A stretch of 64,000 bases of DNA from Hippopus hippopus (Eukaryota > Mollusca > Bivalvia > Cardiida > Cardiidae), in the NCBI GenBank assembly GCA_946811185.2, contig OX328105.1, positions 44,020,845 to 44,084,844 of the forward strand, in the 5' to 3' direction. Position 1 is the stretch's first letter. The number at the start of each line of letters is the position of its first letter. Below are positions 1-12,785 of the stretch, in pieces. The notes under the pieces were generated by a model, which was not told the DNA's origin, made no database searches, and worked only from the letters and a program-made list of their open reading frames with translations. Both the position numbers and the translations under genes were made by a program.

Positions 1-145
1 TTGACGCTTAGGCAGATATTTTTGAGCGTCAAAAACGGGTCATTTCGGATTTCCATGCGTCAAAACCCGGAGTCCCGGGTCAAAGGAGAACCCTGTATTA
101 CTGGTCCACTGGTCTAGTTGAAAAAAATGTTAATGTTGAACCCTG
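1..145. mobile_element. Terminal fragments of two DNA-transposon families
   Basis: The window opens inside an element whose right end reads GTCAAAGGAGAACCCTG at 79-95. This resembles the right end of the 1.1-kb family at 3957-5054, including the gcgtcaaaa-type words before it. Directly after it, 96-145 is the right end of another family: it carries ctagttgaaaaaaatgttaa and ends GTTGAACCCTG. The same end recurs at about 38010-38059 and 53130-53179. Neither fragment has coding potential. The left parts of both lie outside the window or are missing. Confidence 0.5.
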
Positions 146-1503
146 TATCTTTATAAGAGAATTAAAATATCGTACTTAACAGGGGGGGTCTTACAGCTTA
201 GAGACTGGAACTAGTATGAAAGACCAAAGAGAAACATCCATCCAAAAAGAAAGAAGTTTGGAGAAAAAAAAAAAACAGTATTCAGTAGTTTATTGTAAGG
301 TTACTGTAATTTGCCAATGTATTCGGACACCCAAAAAGTTCAGACACCCTTAATTATTTTCAAAAATAATATATTTTTTGTCCAAACTTCGGACAGTTCA
401 CAAAATTAGTTTTCCAAAGTTTTGGACAGCCTTCTTCATTAATATTCCTAAAGATCGGACAGCCATTAATTATGACAAAGTGTGCTCGCCAATGATCAGT
501 TACATTTTTTTTTTTTTTTTCAAACGACTTCAAAACGTCCTGTAGATTGCCGCTTAAACTCGGTGATTATTTTCGATCATATAAGCCAAGCGATCGAGCC
601 AAACAAGTAATTTATTTCATTCAAAGTGTCTCAGCAACGCAGACATTGTAAATCAAAGACCAGGATTTTATTCATTCATTCCGATCTTGATTTGCACTGG
701 TAGCAAATTCAAATAGCATTATGAGGGCGCTTTGAAGATTAACTTTCTATTCTACTTTTCCAGAATCAAATGCTAGACACAGTCAAATCCTGGTTAACAC
801 TGCTGATAATAGATCTAGATCTAGTAGGAAACATTGTGGGAAAAGCAGGATTTGATTGTTGAAAAGTATCCTTTTCCAATAATGTTTTGTAAGATGCATC
901 TTGTGTGCTGATAACATTGCATACTAAACCTTTTCTTTTAAATCTAATTTACCGGTAATCCATAGTATCACATCGTACACGTTATTTATTTTAATCACTT
1001 GCAGACTAAGTAGCAATGAACTTTCAATAAAAATGCTGGAGATTTACATCTCTGCTCTCTAGACAAAACATACGACACGAGTGTTGTGTTCTATACATAA
1101 CTGTGTGTAAAAAGTCAGTATCAGAGTAAGGGGGGAAACTATGTTATTGTCTTATTGCATGGATTGTGGATGGTCGAGGTCAGTGTGTAACTCAATTAGG
1201 GGAGCAGTTGTGTGTTTAACAATCCTATATTCCTTCAAACAAAACGTTAAGTCACACCTTTACTGAGAAGTTGAATGCGTAAACACAGCTGGCTTGAAAT
1301 CCGCTTGACATGGGTCTTGTTATTGTACTATTGGTCATAATGACTTTCACTTACGATGGCTTAGTGAGTTTAGCTGCGTAGATAAAGATCAGACTTCAGA
1401 GATCCTGCAGTATGATCTTGATCTTCACCACCAGTTATTTCATGCACACAACTTTGCGAAACTCCTATCCTATTATTGCAGTGTAGATCTATATGTGTTT
1501 TTC
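146..1503. other. No gene seen; AT-rich non-coding DNA
   Basis: No convincing exon, repeat array or transposon end was recognised here. The stretch holds poly-A and poly-T runs (near 260-275 and 505-520) and only short chance ORFs. It could be intron or intergenic DNA. Confidence 0.4.
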
Positions 1504-2309
1504 AAGGTTCAAATTTAACGGTCGCAAACTCGCAAAATGCGAGCTGAAATGAAAAAATGCGAGTGCCAAATTCTAGCACTCGAAATAATTTGCGAGTGCG
1601 CCGGAAAATGGGCAAACCTACCGCTTAAAAATCTGAATTAATCCATAAATGCGATCATTTTTCGTGTACACCGAATTGCCGTATGCGGTGTAGAACTATC
1701 CTTTGAGAGTATCACCAACCACGTGACCGGTATTCGTAGAGACGCTTGTTGCGATATTGTAAATACATGTATCCGATATTTAAAGCGCGAAGACGATTCT
1801 GACGTTGTTTATACGTCTGCATTGCCTGGCTGAGAGTATGGAGCGGAAAATATCCAGTTTTTTTGGCAATAGGCCAGATTCCGTGACATCGCCGGAATAT
1901 TTATTTAATATAAATTAATGATCAAACAGTTTGTCCAAACAAAGGATATTTCTTTGCCATGCAGAATGTGTAGAGTCTGAGCTATAATGTTGTATGAGCA
2001 AACAGAGGAGACCCACTCAACAATATTTAGACTCTTCCCAAATTGAAAGCGTCTGCATTTGGTACAAAGGAAAGTTAATTCTCTAATAATGTAGAAAACA
2101 CTGTGGGAAATGGAGAAATTGCTCATTATGAGCAATTTCTCCTTTTGCCACAATGTTTTCATGAGTTTCTCATTTCAGAGTCGTTAAAACACGGGACTGA
2201 GTGGCAATGGGTTAAAATATTGCTAGTACAAAATTGATTTTGGCTAGTAGAAAAAATGGTCACTAGCAAATTTTTTTCTAGTTGAAAAAAAAGTTAAATT
2301 TGACCCCTG
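1504..2309 (-). mobile_element. 0.8-kb non-autonomous DNA element, copy 1
   Basis: This is the reverse-orientation copy of the element also found at 15095-15880 and 20557-21282. Its ends form inverted repeats CAAGGTTCAAATTTAAC (from 1504) and, on the other strand, CAGGGGTCAAATTTAAC. Both flanks are T-rich (TTTTT), consistent with a short target duplication. A TTAA hairpin MITE core (hairpin 2094-2160) sits at the same internal position in all three copies, so it was captured before the element spread. A short ORF over the hairpin has no recognisable protein features. The transposase source is unknown. Confidence 0.75.
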
Positions 2310-2437
2310 TTTTTTAAAAGAAATAGCAATAGATCTAGTTTAAAAGGATGGTTTTCTGGGAAAGAATAAAAGGACAAAGGAGTGTTTTAAACTTTAATTT
2401 AAAAAAAAATCTTTTAGCCCTTATCCTGCTAAATAAG

Positions 2438-2675
2438 TTAACACGTTCCCAAACGACAGATTTTAGATTCTTCCAAACTGAAAGAGTTTGCAGACGACAA
2501 TTTTGAAATTGACGAAAATGGCGGAAAGTTTTCCAAACTGGTAGAAAACACTTTGGGAAAAGGAGAAATTGCTTGTTACAAGCAATTTTCCTTTTCCCAC
2601 AGTGTTTTCAAAGGACTTGTACTGCAGACACGTAAAAACATGAGAGATTGTTCATTTCCTGCCATTGCGTTTTAA
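2438..2675. mobile_element. TTAA hairpin MITE (M1)
   Basis: A 238-bp unit is bounded by TTAA at 2438-2441 and 2672-2675. The centre is a hairpin at about 2543-2609 with arms of roughly 32 bp and apex GCTTGTTACAAGC. Both arms carry family-variant bases such as AACACT and AAATTGCTTGT where other copies have AACATT and AAAATGCTGGT. TTAA flanks and the related ends of the 5-kb element at 41948-46927 suggest mobilisation by a piggyBac-type transposase. Confidence 0.7.
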
Positions 2676-3956
2676 TACGTGTTGGAGATGGGGATGGAGT
2701 TAAGACAATTCCATGAACAAATATGATTGGACATAATGAAAACTTGTAAGCATAACAAACTATTTAATTTTTTAATCATCTATTTACCAATAAATACAAA
2801 TAAAAAGTCAATTCTTTAATCTCTTCCTTGATTGACTAATTTACGCCAAGTGAGACAAACACAGCCGGAGCCGAGCAACATCAAATGCGCCGAAACACGT
2901 TACGTCATTTTTAATTTTTGTATTGTGGTGAACACGTGCACATGTGTTGAGAAAGTGGTGTAAATGATTAGCTTTATTCTTTTTGAACTTATAAATCGAT
3001 TGAAAATTATCTGGATTTTAATAAGGTAAGCAATTATACAAAATACATACATTTAAAAGAACAAACAAAAAACCTGCTCCGACGCTATATCACGTAAATA
3101 TGTTTTCTGACTACCATTACATAATGTTACCATGAATAAATTCGCACGAGAACTTACCCTTATCATTTCTGACACACTTTTTTTTTCTAAATAATTTAGA
3201 ACCTATTCTTTCGGCCACCCCCATTTTTTCACAACGGTAATTTCATAAATATTCAGACAATAAAAAAAATTATTATTTAATTGTGTCCAAATACATTGGC
3301 GAATTACGGTAAATATGTTTCAAACTTTTTATGTTTTGTCAACATTATTTTCCCAATTTTGACATTTTGTCGATGATTTTTTCCCAATTTGGCCAGGGGC
3401 CTTTTCCCAAAATGCCTGGATAAAGCCCTGGTCTATATTTACTTACAAGATACCAAAGAAATTACTGGATCGAGTCCCTGTGTCTCAAATCATATACACA
3501 CTATACTGTAGCAATACAACGAGGTTTTTTTTTAAACTGAAATATTGTATTAAACATTAGCAAATCTAAAAAGATACATCTTTCCCATTTATAAAACTGT
3601 TTGTTTCATTCAAATATCTCAAGTAGAACAGAACTTTTTGAGTGTTAACCCTTTACACCCAAAAGCATGGAAATTTAGATACATTTGAAAAATGGGAAAA
3701 AAGCAACCCAACTTTAAATAAAAAATCTACATTAAAGTATTCTCTAAAATGACTTAAGATCTGAAAACATAAATGTTTCCTCTTTTGAAAACCGCTTATT
3801 TCATTTAAATATCTAAAGTAATAAAAAAGTTATGAGACATTTAACCCTTAACAAATATCTCAAAAATAAAAAAAAAACTGGAATGAGAAGACAAGCTACC
3901 AAATACAAATCTGAATACTAAACTTTATGCCAAAAGAAATGAATATACCCATTTAG
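2676..3956. other. No gene; decayed transposon ends
   Basis: No coding exon is visible. Recognisable pieces are TTAACCCTTTAC-like MITE ends at about 3646 and 3840 and a transposon right end, GGATAAAGCCCTG, near 3420-3432. The latter follows repeated TTTTCCCAATTT words also seen at 22.9 kb and 28.2 kb. The rest is AT-rich unique-looking sequence. Confidence 0.4.
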
Positions 3957-5054
3957 CAGGGTTTTCCTTGACGCACGATTTTGTGCGTTTTGACGCATTC
4001 TTAAGGAAAATGACGCGCTATTTTTTCAACAGTGCGTCATTGTTGACGCAAAAATACGGTAAGAGTTACTAACGATCGTATATACTACCGACAATGTGAC
4101 ACCGCGAGTAGATGAAAAATCTGGAGTACGAAGTAAAATTGGGATGAAACACTGGACTGTGTATCGATTTTTCCAGAAAACTGTCCGTCTTTACACGGCT
4201 CGAAACTAAACCAGTCGATCTCTAATGAAAACAATATGCTTCTGTCAAAATGGACGTCATTCTTGCTGTCTGCAAGGAAGAATAGCCCTTAAACAAAGAT
4301 CAGACGATAAAACGCCTGGTAAGAGCACTTAGAAAATCCTTTCAAGGTCTCGAGGGTTTACCGTAAATTAACTAAAGAGATACACTTTTATATTCGTTAA
4401 AAACCGCGGCATGAATGCGACCCGTGTGTCAAACCAGAATCGGCAGTTTAATTGGGTAAAGTCGTGTATTTTCGGCCGAAATGGGTATCTCTATCAAGAT
4501 AAACAATAGAGACTTCCCAATCCGGCGGACAACAAGCTATTTTCACCAATAAAACGGTCAATTCCTGTGATAAAAACAAAATAAAATAACCCTTTACCAC
4601 AGATAGAAGATGCACAAACTTCAAAATTCAACTCTTGTGCAAGATCAAAACACTAGCGGTCATGATGATACCCTTGCAAGATTAAAATCACTTTGAGATC
4701 TGACAGCTTGTCTGCAGCTATCTTGGGCATATTTGCTTGTTAAAAACAGGTGTACATAACGCATACTCCAGATACTCTTTATGAAAAAGGTACCATCTAG
4801 GCTGTAAGCTCCCTCTATATAGAGAATCTCTGGTGTTATTGTTTATCTATCACCATGTAATAAAACATATAGGGTATAAAAATATTTACAGTGCATAGAA
4901 AACACAAATAAACACACATTATTTCACAAATAGTAGCTGTTGTCTAAGCCAATTACATTTTGTTGTGACCCCCGCAAATTCCAAAATGACCCCCGTTATT
5001 TTTGACTAGGGGGTCACAATGACCCCCTATTTTTGTTGTCAAGGGAAAACCCTG
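3957..5054 (+). mobile_element. 1.1-kb inverted-repeat DNA element, copy 1
   Basis: The element starts CAGGGTTTTCCTTGAC and ends GTCAAGGGAAAACCCTG, perfect terminal inverted repeats of about 16 bp. It is flanked by ATTTAG on both sides (3951-3956 and 5055-5060), a 6-bp target duplication. Subterminal gacgca and tgcgtc words are repeated at the left end, and TGACCCCC and GGGGGTCA words at the right end. There is no transposase ORF, so it is non-autonomous. Further copies are at 49529-50638 and 59609-60719. The superfamily was not determined; CAGGG ends with 6-7 bp duplications do not fit hAT (8 bp) cleanly. Confidence 0.85.
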
Positions 5055-5079
5055 ATTTAGTGACACAAATACCATAATA

Positions 5080-6830
5080 CAGGTCCTGCTCTGGCTTTTT
5101 CTTTTCTTTTGCCACTATTTTTGCCAATTTAAAAAACTTTTCGCCACTTTTTTATTTATGAGCCATTTTTTTTTCGCCACTTTTCCTAATTTATTAACCA
5201 TTTCTTTTGCCACTTTTCTTAATTTATGAGCCATTTCTTTCTACTTTTTTGCTACTTTGCTTTTTACCACCATTTATCCCACTTTATTCTGTTCAGGTAT
5301 CAGACACAGAGAATAAGGGTATTTTTATGTTTCTTTCAATTTTAATTTAATTGAACAAACATGAAAACATGAATGATGAAAATTTCATAAAGTCTTTTAT
5401 CATGATGGGAATTTAACCCTTTAGCACATTACACAATTTTAGACACATCCAAAGCCAAAGCATATACAGACATCAATTAAATGTTGCCGAAATAGTGGAA
5501 GTTGTCTGTGATAGGATAGAAAACATTGTTTGAAAAGAAGAAAATGCTGGTTACCAGCATTTTTTTCTTTTCTCACTATGTTTTCATAAGTCTCCTTTAT
5601 TGATGTCGTTAAAAAGTTGGCATTGTGTCAGTTCCTAAAACAAAAAAAAAAAGCATGGTAAAAACACAATGTAGTTAAATTCTGTTTGACTCTAGAAGCA
5701 GACTTGTGCAGCAAGTAGACATTATTTCTTCTATGAACTTTACAGGAGAAATTAAAGTATGTGATGGAAAAAAGAATTTCTGTTTGCCTACCTTGAGTGA
5801 AAAACAGTTGAATCTTACTATCACTTTTGGATATGATTTGCTTATCAAAGAAAAAAATGAGAAAGGATTTTTATCTACTTGTTGACTCAAAATTATCTGA
5901 CCATTGGGTTTTGATTGCCTTGTAATTTATGACCCCATTGATGCAGTGTTACACATTACTTCAAACCCTGATATTTTTCATCAGATTACAAATAATGTCC
6001 AGAGTGATGAGAAAAAAAAAACTTCTTCGTGGCTGTAATGAGGACCAACCACAATCTTGATTCAAAAACATACCTAAGACGTGGTAAAATTTAAAAGAAT
6101 TAAACTTAACAAGGTTTACAGAGACGTAATCTAGTCAATAAAATAGCTGATAGGAAGGAAAAGGTGTAGAGTATTCTAAGAATAGAATGCTAGAAATAGA
6201 ACACTGCACTGCAGATTTTGCTCGAGTTGCCGATGTGAGGAAGGCAAACGATTGTTTTCAAGATTTTTTAATCCTTTGGTTTACCATCCATTATTGTAAT
6301 TTATTAAAAACATTTGTAAAGAATATGTCCAGCAGTAAGAAGAGGTAATTCTGCTTTATTTTACCACTATTCATGTAATGAGAATCGGTACTGATCGTCT
6401 GACATCATTTAAAGCAGACGCTTTACCTGTGGAAAAAAAAGACAGGGTTTCATGGGATAAAGGGGTAGATTTAGCGAGTTAGTAACAGATAAGGATCATA
6501 ACACTCTGCTGTCTTGTCTAAATTGACAAAGTTAATAAAGGATAACTGGTGTCACCCGTTGTCTTAGATTGCCAATATTTCATGAATATAGGCAGGTCGG
6601 GAATTTTTTAAGGCGAAGTTTGTAGCCATTGAAGGTGACTTCTTCGCCCTCATCGCCCTGTAGCTTGATCTCTGCTTCACCCTTTCTCCACTCATCTCGT
6701 GAGTTGAGACAAGAACTGAAGAATTGCCAATAAACTTTCGCCACTTATTTTCGCCAGTTAAAGAAAAAATTCGCCACTTGTTCAGAATTTTTGCATTTGG
6801 CGAAAATGGCGATCGGCAGCGCGGGCCCTG
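5080..6830. mobile_element. 1.75-kb DNA transposon with 7-8 bp target duplication
   Basis: Left end CAGGTCCTGCTCTGGC and right end (reverse strand) CAGGGCCCGCGCTGCC form imperfect inverted repeats. CATAATAC flanks both sides (5073-5080 and 6831-6838). The right 270 bp on the minus strand is open from 6833 to 6564 (89 codons) and rich in Lys, Arg and Ser, but I do not recognise it. It could be a remnant of the element's own gene or chance. A similar left end lies at 40326 and 55446 inside the 158-bp-array element. A hairpin MITE (5413-5640) is nested inside. Confidence 0.65.
5413..5640. mobile_element. TTAA hairpin MITE (M2), right end decayed
   Basis: The left end TTAACCCTTTAGCACA begins at 5413. 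The hairpin at about 5518-5584 has arms of the GAAAACATTGT and AAAATGCTGGT type and apex CTGGTTACCAG. The right end is eroded near 5620-5640, where no clean TTAA was found. It is nested in the 5080-6830 element. Confidence 0.55.
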
Positions 6831-7065
6831 CATAATACCAACCTAAATCATAGACAATTTATATTTCAATAGTACAATTGACCAAGACTTTAACCCTTCA
6901 CTCCTTTGAAATCTGCCAAAAATTGTGAATGTACAAAAGGTCTTTTTCTTGCTGGAAAAACAAGTTTGAAGATCATTTCAATGTCTTTACAGTTTAATAT
7001 CAATGAGTACAGCAGAGTTCACGATCACGCAAAATCGTACATGAAACACATATAAATGAAATAAA

Positions 7066-7607
7066 AATCGTAAACCTCTGTCCAGTGCGCCGGTAGATAC
7101 GCTGTTTTCGGTCGCTAGAATCAACATTGAATCTACACTCATCATTAAACAGAACTGTTTACCATTGGTTTAACTGCCATCTACGATGATGAAAAGCCCA
7201 TTGCCTCTGCAAACACCTGTGATTGGGAGTTAATTTTGGTCCACAGTATGGCCGTCGGCAATGTAATCCGACTGCCTTTAGGCGTTGCCGTACAGATCTT
7301 GCACAAATGTGAGGTCTATTTCAACCAGGCATATTTCATGTGGTGTCATTTGGAACGGCAAAACGATTATGTAAATGTGAAAGTTGAATGAGCCGATCCT
7401 GACGTAAGGTCATAACACAGGGCAGTCCAGAACATGGGAGATTGCAACGGTCCCGTGTGTTGCAAACCTTTGGCGTAGACGCCAAATAGTTCTTTCATTT
7501 ACCCCAAATTGACGGGCTACATGTGCAGCTATTGCACCAACCTCAAGCTGGCCGATTACATGTACACGCTGCTCATCTGAAAGCTTCGTTTTTTCTAGAA
7601 AACTCAA
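7066..7607 (-). pseudogene. Tc1-like transposase remnant
   Basis: The minus strand encodes a helix-turn-helix segment (7607 to about 7480; LSDEQRVHVIGQL, then VARQFGVNERTIWRLRQRF), typical of the N-terminal DNA-binding domain of Tc1-family transposases. After several stops and frameshifts a second recognisable block lies at about 7075-7165: VLFNDECRFNVDSSDRKQR followed by IYRRTGQRF. This corresponds to the start of the DDE catalytic domain and its first Asp. The spacing of about 150 codons between the blocks fits the family. The rest of the catalytic core is missing downstream of 7066, so the copy is dead and truncated. Confidence 0.85.
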
Positions 7608-9870
7608 TAATCAATGAAAATTTTTGATGTTTTGATAAACAATTTTATCATGATATACTCGATACTGTATACATGATGGTGCACATGAAAAATGTCGCCG
7701 GTACTGGATCTCGATTGTTCGGTGTGTCAATGACTATGAAACTTGATAAACTGGTTAAAAAAGAAGGCAATATAAAGTAGGCCAAATTTCAAGGACATTG
7801 CTTAACAGGTTTTAAAATAATATAGGAATCCCCAACCAGACAAGACTTTTGTCCTTAAGTATATATAGGGTGAAAGGTCATAGGCAAATACTTTTCACTA
7901 GAAGAAGTGTGTTTCAACCTCAGTGTCCCCACTGAAAATTTTATTTGGGGGTTTTTTGTACCCCCTACAATTGAAAAATGGGGGTATAAGAAAAAAAAAT
8001 GGGGGTACAAATTCAGAAAAACTAATATGCCCACAACTCTAAATTGTTTACTTAAATGCCTCATTCTCGTTCAGGTGCAGAACAATCATACAGATCTACT
8101 ACGTGAATGTACATTTATAAATCATGTCTAACTGACAGTTAAAGAATTGTTTGGCAAAGTGTTAACTAGTAGTCTTTATGCTCATCTTTTCACATGCCTA
8201 TTTTACATTAGTCATTGTCGAAGTCTGGCTGAAGACTACTGTACTCAATATGCAGTGTTCCCACTAGCTTTTTATTTCAAGGGTACACTTACCCCCTGAG
8301 TTGTAAATCTGGGGGTGGGGGTTGGGGTAAGATTTCATATTTGAGGGTATGATAATAATGGTGCCCAACTAAAGGTAATGCAATCCATACTGTTGATTTG
8401 CAGCAAAAAAGTCTATTATATCAAGATATCTGTGGAAATTTACAGCTTTAATCCATTAAAAACTGAAAAGACAGTCTGAAGTGACTCTGATCAGACAATG
8501 TAAAAAGGAACATCTTGTTGTGTTTCCGCGTTTTTTGGATCGATCAATTTTTCATATCCGTTAATTTGTGGATAAGTATTTCTGCATGGTTTGACTAAAA
8601 GTTTTCAATAAGGGTAACAAGTAACTTTAAAACCTGTCATTTTACACAAGATAAGCGGATAATGGCTGTTTTTGTAAATTTTTTCTTACGTGAGGTCTCG
8701 CGCGTAACTAAAATTTGTTACATGAATTTCAGTTCTGTAACTTGATTTATACAGTAATTTGCGTGAGTGGAAACACTTATATGAATTCTGTTTTCTAGAT
8801 TTTAAATGGTTCTACAACTAGTGTACCTTGCTTGCTTACAGGAACCGGAATTCTGAAATCCGAAAGCTTCTAAAGTACAACATTTCTGAGCCATTCCCAA
8901 TGTAGGTTTACAGAGGAAAGACTTTGACGTCGACAAAACACTTTTTCATCGTTGTCTGCGCATGTCATATTCTTCGAAGATTGGACCTGTCTTATATGAC
9001 GCATCACTTCCCCCAATATTTGGGGGATTGTAGTAATACGCGCTATAAAGTAGCAATGGAGAAAATGGCTTCTATCAATACGTTTGAGGAAAAATCAGGC
9101 CTGTTTTAGCTCCAGATTTCTCAAAACTGCTGATCATAGCTGAATGAATCGCACCAGGTTTTTCATAGACTTTTTCATAGACTGCGTTAAACAAATGAGA
9201 GCTGAATTAAGGAATTCTTTTTGGAAACAAACGAGTCGCAGTCTGCAATTATTGATCACGATAATAAAGACCGAGTACACTGACCATGTAAATGTTCTAA
9301 AAATAGAAAGCTGGAAATCCAAAATTTTTCTGATGATTTATATTTTCCGGAAATCGCTTTTACGTGAGGCGTTCTCTGCAAGCATTTCCTATTTTTTTTT
9401 TTTTTTTTCGATCTTCTGATGAATTTTTTATGTGTGATTTCATGTATAGGTTTGTCATTTTGTACTTTTATTTCATTTATACGTGTTTCACGTACGATTC
9501 TGCTTGATTGGTAACTCTGAACCTGGTATCAAATCCGCAACTGTCCTAACCTGGATGGATACCACTTTTTCCTAGGGTTGACTATTGAGGCCAAAATGTA
9601 CTATTAGGATAGTATTGACATTGGAAAAAATACTATTGCACTAGTATTGATATTGCCTGTTACTATTGCAATACTATTGGATTACAGTAAAACTCCTCTA
9701 TTAAGATCATCCGTGGTACTTTTAAGTAAAATTTGGCCTCATTGGTGGGGTGGTCTGATTTTCGGGTTTCACATGCCTAGTTTGAAATAAATCCTTGCTC
9801 TGAGTAGACTTGTGCAGGGCTAAATAATGTGAATGGTAAATGCAATTCATTTAAGAAAGCCTAAGTACAC
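7608..9870. other. No gene; fragments with CAGTGTTCCCACTA-type ends
   Basis: No exon was recognised. A transposon-end fragment at 7917-8015 begins CAGTGTCCCCACTG and contains two GGGGGT and ACCCCC blocks; its inverse is at about 33245-33330. A second left end, CAGTGTTCCCACTAGC, starts at about 8254. Part of the sequence at 8470-8560 resembles 10700-10800 inside the 9871-11619 element, so the two are related. At 9590-9675 there is degenerate repetition of TACTATTG words, and a CAGTAAAACTCCTCTA end of pogo type lies near 9686. Confidence 0.45.
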
Positions 9871-11619
9871 CAGTGCTCCCGCCAGGATCAAAAAAGGGCA
9901 GGGTGCTGGGGCTAAGAAGGGCACTTTGAGGCATGGGGGGGGATAAGAGTGGGAGGGGGTGTCTCAATCTCATAGGGCAAAGGGGAGGGATAAGAAACTT
10001 TTTTTTTTTTTAAATTTGGACCCTATTGACAGTCTCTTCTGCAATTTCTTGTTTAAGATAAGGGATTTTCACAACAAAAATAATTCTATTATATTGGCTT
10101 ATATGAATCTTCCAGCTTCATCTTAACAAGAAAACTATTTTTCATTATGAGTAGTTTAGCTAAGTCCGGGAGCAATACAAGTAGTTCATTTAATAACCCT
10201 CATTAACTCTTTACCAGATAACAGACTTACCAAATTTGAAGCCACTGCTGAACACAAAAAGTAACCAGCATCTTCTCCTTTTCACACAATGTTTCCTAAA
10301 GCCTCATGCCAATCAGCTACAGACTTGATACCAATACAATTAATGTCTTCATTTTTATCAGTGCTTTGCAAGACAAGCAAGCTACAAAAACTAATACGAA
10401 CTTTCAACCCTTTATTTCTTTCTTTTATTGCAGTGTAACTGTGTCTTTCATTTTTCTAAAAATTATTTATTCAATTTACAGGGTTTCAAATCTGTACAGT
10501 TTGGTGAAATGGGGCAAAAAACTGGTCTTTATTGAGTAACTTATCACTTTGCATGTCATTTAACATCTGGGTTAAATGTTACATAAATGTTGCATACTTC
10601 CTTTCATTCATTTCTCCCCCCCCCCCCCAGGAATTTGCCAAACATTTTTCATTGTTAAAAACAAAGGGAAAAATTTTAGCTTCTTCTGTATGTTTAATGT
10701 GTTTTATGTGAGTAAGCAAGGAAAGACAGTTTGAAATGTCTGTGATCGGGTCAATGTGAAGTTCACATTTGTTATGTCATGGGTTTCCGTGTTTTATGCA
10801 TCGGTCCTCTTTCCATGTATTTTAACTTTTGGAAAGTAATTTCTGGACATTTTGACATACATTCCACAAAATGTAAGTCAACAACATGCTGTGGTATTAT
10901 TTTCCGTCTGTTTAATGAATTCACCATTTTCTGGCTCACGACAGTTTAATTTGCTGACTCATCAATTCTACCCGAGTATTAATATAACTTTTTCAGTTAT
11001 TTTCAAAACCAAGAACATATATAAGAATAAATTACTTTGCTTATGAACAGAAAAAACATCATAAAGGGTAATTTTACCAATCATGCACCCTCGATTCAAC
11101 TCTGAACATGTAACTTGATACAGGAAATTAAGCACAATCTTCGACATTAATGAGAAAGTGCGATTGATAACAAACTGAAAAAAAAAATACCGGTAGTCTT
11201 TGGAGACGGCCTCCAATATTATTGAATAAGAACACTTATCATAAAGATATCATAATCCGTTTAAATGGAACGTAAAAGACAGTGATGGATAATTGCCTCT
11301 ATTGTTCTCAGCACTTGTGTACTCTGACGGACTTGTAATATACAGTCGGGGTCGATCTTTTCACACTTCGCTGCCTGGAGGGGATTAGTGACATGCTGTA
11401 AATTGGATTGTGTATTTGGAGGGGGATATCCATGATGTCTTAAACAGATTCGTGGGATACTTTAGATTAGAGGTTACAATACTGAACATAGGGCAATCCA
11501 GGGCTCTATTATACGGCAGGGTTTCCAGAAAAAGGGCAGGGCATCCAGAAAAAGGGCAGGGCGTCTAGAAGACGGGGCAGGGCGCTGCGCCCTTCTATTC
11601 CCCGCTGGCTGGAACACTG
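9871..11619 (+). mobile_element. 1.75-kb inverted-repeat element
   Basis: The left end reads CAGTGCTCCCGCCAGG and the right end, on the reverse strand, CAGTGTTCCAGCCAGC. TACAC immediately flanks both sides (9866-9870 and 11620-11624). AAGGGCAGGG words occur close to both termini. Inside are poly-C and poly-T runs, a decayed MITE beginning TTAACTCTTTACCAG near 10204, and no transposase ORF. It looks like a non-autonomous DNA element; superfamily unknown. Confidence 0.6.
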
Positions 11620-11624
11620 TACAC

Positions 11625-12785
11625 AAATGAAAATGACAAGAACTTTTTCATGTTCATTGAAGTTATACATTTTTTGAATTTTATTAAATAAATCCACCTG
11701 TAAAAGCATGTCAATTCATAATTGCCTGTTTAAAACAGTCATAACCAGGCATGTACATAAATTATCCACATGAATCTGAAGACTAAAGAATCTAATGTAA
11801 CTGATAGAACTTTTCATATTCTCATTTTTGATCTGCCTTTTTACTTCATGTAGTCTCAAGAACTCATTTTCTATATCAATCAGTTTAGTGAAGAGAATTG
11901 CAACTGTGTACTTTTTCTTTACTTGAGTACATGTTTTGTATAGCCGTATCAAGGGTTTACAGTCAAAATGTTCCACGGTCAAAACGTCCCCCCCCATTTG
12001 GATTTTTTTCGTTCTTATCAACTACTGATAAATGTTTGAGTGGTTGATAAATCAATTTTTGTATGAATTATAACAATAAAATTGTTTTTTAACAGATTTT
12101 GTTGATGTTAATTGCAAGTGTGATAAATCGGGTACAGGTGAAAAAGAAAACGTTAATTGGTCGGCATATAACAACTAATGAAAAATAAAGACGAAATTAT
12201 ATAAATCATCTATTTTTGACATTTTTCCTTTTTGCTGATAAAACGGAATTTCAAACACTTATTTCTATTGGAATACATTTCGGTGCGTTGTGTGTGAAAG
12301 AGAAAATGCAACATGCTCTGCAGTGTTATTGCAATCGATGTGTTTATGCAAGATTTTATCTATAAATTATGCACATGCATTTGGCATCACACAGTCATGT
12401 TACCAAATTAATAAGTCATCGCAGATAATAATCACATGGACTGACCCTTAACCTCACGATCCCCAGTTTTAATAAATATGAAAGAGAAGGCTTTTGAAAA
12501 CAATTGTTGGACAATGAGAAAATACTGGTAATCAGCCTTTGCTTCTTTTTCCCACATTTATTCTACCATATCAAAGACAAAAAAAAAATTATCATTTGAG
12601 CAAATGTAGTTGGTTGTGTATGTAGGCATACTTGTAAATGCTCTCATTTTGGTTAAGTCCAAAATTTGGTCGTTTTGTAAAGAGTTAGATGTAATAACCA
12701 AATGCCATAGTACAAGGGAAAAAAAGAAAATACGAAATATGGAAAATAAGCCAGGTCAATTCAAGTTTTTAGTTGCAGTAACTAG
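11625..12785. other. No gene; one decayed hairpin MITE
   Basis: Mostly AT-rich DNA without recognisable exons. A strongly decayed TTAA MITE lies around 12448-12650 (CCTTAACCTCACGATCC, then a degraded hairpin at 12490-12560). The minus-strand ORF at 11716-12021 has no recognisable domain and is probably chance. Confidence 0.4.

Noticed and set aside
1905..2162. 85-codon ORF in the 0.8-kb element, also at 20703-20960
   Set aside because: It runs through the MITE hairpin and is conserved only because the element is repeated; the copy at 15228 lacks the ATG.
6564..6833. 89-codon minus ORF as a real transposase
   Set aside because: It ends exactly in the element terminus and has no recognisable motif; kept only as a note in the element entry.
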